Shown here: positions 13,417 through 21,514 of the stretch, piece after piece
Position numbering within the stretch: position 1 is the first letter of the stretch
Layout of the letters: the number at the start of each line of letters is the position of its first letter
Source: an uncultured Shinella sp.
GTDB taxonomy: Bacteria > Pseudomonadota > Alphaproteobacteria > Rhizobiales > Rhizobiaceae
Direction: 5' to 3'
Length of the DNA: 21,514 nucleotides
Assembly (NCBI RefSeq): GCF_946479415.1
Contig: NZ_CAMLFY010000074.1
Coordinates: 1-21,514, forward strand
Notes under the pieces: generated by a model
Databases searched by the model: none
Told to the model about the DNA's origin: nothing
The model's input: the letters and a program-made list of their open reading frames with translations, nothing else
Program-made: the position numbers and the translations under genes

Positions 13417-13550
13417 CGGGCGCCGAAAGGGTCCGTCGAGGTTTCCGTCGCCACTTCAAGGGACGGAGGCCGGATGAACCGGGCCGTTCCCTTTCGAAAT
13501 CAGGGCCGGCTTTTTGGAAGATCGCAACCGTTGCTCTGAAGGAGGACACC
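13417..13550 (+). promoter_or_regulatory. ROSE-type RNA thermometer in the hsp20 5' UTR
   Basis: The last hairpin before the start codon pairs GTTGCTC (13530-13536) with GAGGAC (13542-13547) over the loop TGAAG. This gives G-C, U-A, U-G, a bulged G (13533), C-G, U-A and C-G. It buries the GGAGG Shine-Dalgarno and reproduces the diagnostic UUGCU with single bulged G of ROSE elements, which melt at heat-shock temperature and allow translation. Upstream leader sequence contains further GC-rich inverted segments, as expected for the extra hairpins, but I did not fold them in full; the 5' boundary is set by the promoter. Confidence 0.82.
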
Positions 13551-14012
13551 ATGCGTCACGTCGATTTCTCCCCCCTCTACCGTTCCACCGTGGGTTTCGA
13601 CCGTCTCTTCACCATGCTCGACAGCCTCGGCCAGCCTGATCAGGCCCAGAGCTATCCGCCCTACAACATCGAACGCACCGGCGAAAACACCTATCGCATC
13701 ACCATGGCGGTGGCTGGTTTCGACGAGAGCGAACTGTCGATCGAAGCGCGCGAACATGCGCTGACCGTCAAGGGCGAGAAGAAGGACGAAACGGCTGAAG
13801 ACAGCCAGTATCTCTACCGCGGCATTGCCAAGCGCGCCTTCGAGCGCCGCTTCCAGCTCGCCGATCATGTGGAAGTCCGCGCCGCCTCGCTGAAGAACGG
13901 CCTTCTCCACATCGATCTCCTGCGCGACATTCCGGAAGCCGCCAAGCCGCGCCGTATCGAGATCGCCGCCGTCAGCCGCGAAGCCAAGCAGATCGAAGCC
14001 CAGAGCAACTAA
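13551..14012 (+). CDS. Small heat-shock protein Hsp20 (IbpA/HspL class A rhizobial type)
   Basis: A 153-residue alpha-crystallin protein. The N-terminus [20 protein letters not shown] is the class A rhizobial/IbpA signature. The alpha-crystallin domain spans about 38-132 and ends in the canonical [18 protein letters not shown] block (G-x-L-x-I-x-L-x-R-x-x-P-E). It is an ATP-independent holdase that binds unfolding proteins in the cytoplasm. AAGGAGG lies 6 bases before the ATG and is sequestered by a ROSE hairpin; the promoter is of sigma-32 type, so expression should be both transcriptionally and translationally heat-dependent. A strong terminator follows at 14042. It stands alone, though rhizobia often carry several such genes. 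Confidence 0.96.
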   Translation: MRHVDFSPLYRSTVGFDRLFTMLDSLGQPDQAQSYPPYNIERTGENTYRITMAVAGFDESELSIEAREHALTVKGEKKDETAEDSQYLYRGIAKRAFERRFQLADHVEVRAASLKNGLLHIDLLRDIPEAAKPRRIEIAAVSREAKQIEAQSN

Positions 14013-14041
14013 GCTCCGGCCTCTCGGTTGGGAATGAAGAG

Positions 14042-14069
14042 GGCGGTGCCGCAGGGCACCGCCTTTTTT
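14042..14069 (+). terminator. Rho-independent terminator of hsp20
   Basis: A perfect 9-bp stem GGCGGTGCC/GGCACCGCC (14042-14050, 14055-14063) with loop GCAG is followed by six T. It ends 4 bases before the stop of the convergent threonine aldolase gene. Confidence 0.93.
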
Positions 14070-14073
14070 CGTG

Positions 14074-15120
14074 TCAAAGCGCCGAGAGGAAAGAGTCGAC
14101 GTCGTCCTTCGTCGTCGCGAAGCTGGTGACGAGGCGGATCAGCGTTTCGTCGTCGCGCATCGTTGCCTTCACATCCGGCCCGGCCGGCCAGTCGTAGAAG
14201 ACGGCGCCCTTGTCCTGCAAAGCCTTCATGGCGTCGTTGCGGATGATGACGAAGAGTTCGTTCGAGCCGGTCGGCCAGGCGAGGCGGGCCTTGTCGGAGG
14301 CGGTAAAGCCTTCGGCCAGGCGGGCGGCCATGCCGTTGGAATGGCGGGCAAGGTCGCGCCACAGGCCGTCGCGGAAATAGGCGTCGAACTGCGCTGCGAT
14401 GAAGCGGGACTTCGAGAAGAGCTGGGCGGAGCGCTTGCGCAGGAAATGCATCTGCTGCGCCTTCGACGTGTCGAAGAGAACAAGCGCCTCGGCACACCAG
14501 CAGCCGTTCTTGGTGCCGCCGAAGGAGAGGATGTCGACGCCGCGCTTCCAGGTCATGTCCGCCGGCGTCGCGCCGAGATGGACAAGCGCGTTGGCGAAGC
14601 GTGCGCCATCCATATGGAGCGGCAGGCCGGTCTTCTTCACGACATCGGAAATCGCCGAAATTTCATCCAGCGTATAGGCGGTGCCGGCTTCGGTGGCCTG
14701 GGTGATCGTGACGGCCATCAGCTGGCCGCCATGCACGAAGTTCGGCGGGAAGCGGCCTATGGCGGCGGCAAGGGCCTCTGGCGCGATCTTGCCGGCGGCG
14801 CCGTCGATCGGCACAAGTTTGCTGCCGGTCGCGAAAAATTCCGGCGCATTGCATTCGTCGACATTCACATGCGCCTCGCGGTGGCAGAAGACCTGCCCGC
14901 CCGGCCGGTTGAAGCTTGCCAGCGCCAGCGAATTGGCCGCCGTGCCCGTTCCGACGAAGAAGACGGCGACATCGCGCTCGAAAATCTCGCAAAAGGCTTT
15001 TTCCACACGCTTGTCGAGATCGCTGGTGCCATAGGCGGAGGCGAAGCCGCCGGCGGCTTCGACGAGGCTTTTTGCGATGTCGGGATGGGCGCCTGCCCAG
15101 TTGTCGGAAGCGAAAAACAT
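14074..15120 (-). CDS. ltaE: Low-specificity L-threonine aldolase
   Basis: A 348-residue fold-type I PLP enzyme. PLP ligands visible are K204 in LSFGGTKNG (Schiff base), D171 in LHMDGARFANAL, and H80/H84 in the FCHREAHVNVDE block that stacks on the cofactor. VFFVGTGTAANSLAL is the phosphate/cofactor loop. The family cleaves L-threonine and L-allo-threonine to glycine and acetaldehyde in the cytoplasm. I choose ATG 15120 because homologues begin MFFASDNWAGAHP and GGGA lies 8 bases upstream; ATG 15132 would add MGNH without a ribosome-binding site. A perfect 12-bp palindrome and further inverted repeats lie 79-146 bp upstream of this start. It converges with hsp20. Confidence 0.92.
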   Translation of the reverse strand: MFFASDNWAGAHPDIAKSLVEAAGGFASAYGTSDLDKRVEKAFCEIFERDVAVFFVGTGTAANSLALASFNRPGGQVFCHREAHVNVDECNAPEFFATGSKLVPIDGAAGKIAPEALAAAIGRFPPNFVHGGQLMAVTITQATEAGTAYTLDEISAISDVVKKTGLPLHMDGARFANALVHLGATPADMTWKRGVDILSFGGTKNGCWCAEALVLFDTSKAQQMHFLRKRSAQLFSKSRFIAAQFDAYFRDGLWRDLARHSNGMAARLAEGFTASDKARLAWPTGSNELFVIIRNDAMKALQDKGAVFYDWPAGPDVKATMRDDETLIRLVTSFATTKDDVDSFLSAL

Positions 15121-15198
15121 GTGATTTCCCATGCGAATTGACGGTTTTCGACGACCATAATGCAGAAATACAGGTGATCAATCGGCGCCACGGGGCCA

Positions 15199-15210
15199 AA
15201 AGTGCACTTT
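15199..15210. promoter_or_regulatory. 12-bp palindrome upstream of ltaE, possible operator
   Basis: AAAGTGCACTTT is a perfect dyad 79 bases before the chosen ltaE start. A second, wider inverted repeat lies next to it: TTGAAATTT (15219-15227) with AAATTTCAA (15258-15266). The surroundings are AT-rich compared with the rest of the window, as expected for a controlled promoter region. No regulator is identified. Confidence 0.4.
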
Positions 15211-15360
15211 GCCAAATATTGAAATTTCTGGAAAACTTTAGATTAGAAAACGTAATTAAATTTCAAGCCTGCGAAAAAGTGGGCAATTTTTCTTCATCAG
15301 GTGGTGTTTATTTGGCATGATGGTCTTGTGGTGGCGGGAGGTTTCTGGCATAGAGCTCAT

Positions 15361-15405
15361 GAAATAGGACAGGGCTCCTGTCCTATTTCGGTCAAAAGAC
15401 CGAAA
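15361..15405 (+). repeat. Two overlapping perfect hairpins in the gltB leader
   Basis: GAAATAGGACAGG (15361-15373) and CCTGTCCTATTTC (15377-15389) form a perfect 13-bp stem with loop GCT. TTTCGGTC (15386-15393) and GACCGAAA (15398-15405) form a perfect 8-bp stem with loop AAAA. The two share bases 15386-15389, so full pairing of one partly excludes the other. No T-run follows on either strand, so these are not simple terminators. They may be a leader switch, a protein-binding site or a remnant of a palindromic repeat element. Confidence 0.6.
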
Positions 15406-15635
15406 CGGCGCCTGCCGCAGCGATGCGGATGCGCTGGAAGTGACCTGGACGGGAGCGCGCTCTGCAACGTTCAAGGTCGGGATGGTCCGATGATCCTTAT
15501 CTGGTCGGCCGTCCGTTTGGTTTGATCAGGCTCAGGAAGAATGCGCTCGGTGATCGGGCTTGCCGAAAGGCAGGCGGCAGTCACACGGGCGAAAACGAAT
15601 GTCCGCAGGATGCGGGCCGCACAGGAGGGACGACG

Positions 15636-20360
<4,725 letters not shown>

Positions 20361-20496
20361 GGCGGCGGTCCATCCCCCTTCACTGACCGGCTGCGCGCAA
20401 GCGGCAACCGGATCGAATTCATCTTAACCGGCGCGACAGCGGAGCTGCGCACCGGTCCGGGGCCGCGAGGCACCGTCTTGAGCAAGGATTATTGAC
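20361..20496 (+). other. 136-bp spacer between gltB and gltD
   Basis: The spacer is GC-rich, with several CCGG-containing segments that could pair imperfectly, but no stem followed by a T-run and no open frame with a ribosome-binding site. It probably lies within one gltBD transcript; an internal promoter cannot be excluded. Confidence 0.4.
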
Positions 20497-21514
20497 GTGG
20501 GCAAGGTTACTGGTTTCATGGAAATCGACCGGCAGGTGGCGAAGTATCAGCCGGCCTCCGACCGCATCCGCCATTTCCGCGAATTCACCATCCCGATGTC
20601 GGACCCCGAGGTCCAGAAGCAGGCCGCGCGCTGCATGGATTGCGGCATTCCCTATTGCCACGGCCCGACCGGGTGTCCTGTGCATAACCAGATCCCGGAC
20701 TGGAACGATCTGGTCTATAACGGCAACTGGGAAGACGCGATCCGCAACCTGCATTCGACCAACAACTTCCCGGAATTCACCGGCCGCGTCTGCCCCGCAC
20801 CCTGCGAGGAGGCCTGCACGCTTAACCTCGAGGATGCACCTGTTTCCATCAAGACCGTTGAGCAGGCGATCGCCGACAAGGCCTATGAGATGGGCTATAT
20901 CGTGCCGCAGCCGGCAACGGTGAAGACCGGCAAGAAGGTCGCCGTCATCGGTTCCGGCCCCGCCGGCATGGCGGCTGCCCAGCAGCTTGCCCGCGCCGGC
21001 CATGAGGTGCATCTCTACGAGCGCGAATCCAAGGCCGGCGGCCTGCTGCGCTATGGCATTCCGGACTTCAAGATGGAGAAGAACTTCATCGACCGTCGCG
21101 TCGACCAGATGCGCGGCGAAGGCGTGACCTTCCACTACGGCGTCAATGTCGGCGTCGACAAGCCGATGGCCGAGATGCTCGCCGAGCATGATGCCGTGCT
21201 CTATTGCGGCGGCTCGGAAACCCCGCGCGATGCCGGCATTCCCGGCGTCGATTTCGCCGGCGTGCATGATGCCATGCCCTATCTCGTGCAGCAGAACCGC
21301 CGCGTCGGCCGCGAGAACATCGACAGCGTCGGCTGGCCGTCGGATCCGATCGTCGCCGGCGGCAAGCACATCGTCGTCGTCGGCGGTGGCGATACCGCAT
21401 CGGACTGCGTCGGCACGGCATTCCGCCAGGGCGCGGTGAAGGTCACGCAGCTCGACATTCGCCCGCAGCCGCCGGAAAAGGAAGACAAGCTCGCCGTCTG
21501 GCCGTTCTGGGCGA
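20497..21514 (+). CDS. gltD: Glutamate synthase small subunit, N-terminal part (cut by window edge)
   Basis: The frame from GTG 20497 begins GKVTGFMEIDRQVAKYQ after the start codon and runs off the right edge after 339 of the usual about 480 residues. Cysteines C46, C49, C54, C60 (CMDCGIPYC region) and C99, C103, C107 (VCPAPCEEAC) are the 4Fe-4S ligands. VAVIGSGPAGMAAAQQL (from about 148) is the FAD Rossmann motif and HIVVVGGGDTASDC the NADPH one. GltD passes electrons from NADPH via FAD and 4Fe-4S clusters to GltB. GTG is chosen because the conserved N-terminus starts there and AAGGA is about 10 bases upstream; ATG 20518 would remove seven conserved residues. A 136-bp spacer separates it from gltB. 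Confidence 0.95.
   Translation, partial: MGKVTGFMEIDRQVAKYQPASDRIRHFREFTIPMSDPEVQKQAARCMDCGIPYCHGPTGCPVHNQIPDWNDLVYNGNWEDAIRNLHSTNNFPEFTGRVCPAPCEEACTLNLEDAPVSIKTVEQAIADKAYEMGYIVPQPATVKTGKKVAVIGSGPAGMAAAQQLARAGHEVHLYERESKAGGLLRYGIPDFKMEKNFIDRRVDQMRGEGVTFHYGVNVGVDKPMAEMLAEHDAVLYCGGSETPRDAGIPGVDFAGVHDAMPYLVQQNRRVGRENIDSVGWPSDPIVAGGKHIVVVGGGDTASDCVGTAFRQGAVKVTQLDIRPQPPEKEDKLAVWPFWA

Larger units (their letters stand above)
15133..15635. other. About 500-bp divergent intergenic region, ltaE to gltB
   Basis: No convincing protein gene is present. The left half (15180-15330) is AT-rich and holds the dyads assigned to ltaE control. The right half carries two overlapping hairpins at 15361-15405. It then has about 230 bases of GC-rich leader in the gltB frame but without start signals until ATG 15636. 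The gltB promoter should lie before about 15360; no clear -35/-10 pair or sigma-54 site could be fixed. Confidence 0.5.

Noticed and set aside
15312..15332. Sigma-54-like TTGGCATGATGGTCTTG upstream of gltB
   Set aside because: The -24 GG is present but the -12 GC at the required spacing is absent, so it does not meet the GG-N10-GC rule.
15361..15389. Perfect 13-bp palindrome as insertion-sequence ends
   Set aside because: There is no transposase fragment or target duplication around it; the arms are separated by just three bases.

Overview
The window reads as chromosomal DNA of an alphaproteobacterium, very probably a member of the Rhizobiaceae (Agrobacterium/Rhizobium/Shinella-like). The evidence is high-GC coding sequence throughout, a near-canonical CpdR receiver protein, an mmgR/suhB-type (αr8) small RNA beside an inositol-monophosphatase-family gene, a ROSE-type RNA thermometer in front of an Hsp20 gene, CTTGAC-type promoters and a rhizobial-style gltB-gltD pair. 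There is no phage, insertion sequence, CRISPR array or plasmid backbone. Most of the window is ordinary core and catabolic gene content; the interesting material lies in regulators, intergenic RNAs and one gene remnant.

Left part (1-4841). The 5' end of ilvD (branched-chain amino acid synthesis) runs leftward out of the window. Divergent from it is a GntR/FCD regulator with two winged-helix units, followed by a small VOC/glyoxalase-fold gene. A UxaA/GarD-family sugar-acid dehydratase converges on that pair with abutting stop codons. It is divergent from a second GntR/FCD regulator, and a 25-27 bp dyad lies in the shared promoter region. Directly after this regulator sits a C-terminal remnant of an enolase-superfamily sugar-acid dehydratase, so this looks like a partly deleted sugar-acid catabolic locus. 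A 45-residue lipoprotein follows.

Middle part (4842-11513). A LytS/YehU-type membrane histidine kinase with no partner regulator nearby and an NCS2 purine permease are both on the minus strand, separated by a strong terminator. Next come a TPR-like protein, a GFA-family zinc protein, tRNA-Val(GAC), cpdR, an N-formylglutamate amidohydrolase, the mmgR sRNA (minus strand) and a histidinol-phosphatase/IMPase-type gene.

Right part (11514-21514). This holds an alpha/beta hydrolase (lysophospholipase-like), a candidate unannotated sRNA, a GNAT acetyltransferase, an Hsp20 gene under a sigma-32-type promoter plus ROSE thermometer, a low-specificity threonine aldolase and a 500-bp intergenic region with unusual overlapping hairpins. 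It ends with gltB and the beginning of gltD (glutamate synthase, ammonia assimilation), which leaves the window incomplete.

I see no clearly new multi-gene system. The best leads are the candidate sRNA at about 12563-12676, the hairpin pair in the gltB leader at 15361-15405, the repeated GTTGCGCT motif around the mmgR promoter, the double-wHTH GntR regulator with its VOC partner, and the decayed dehydratase locus.
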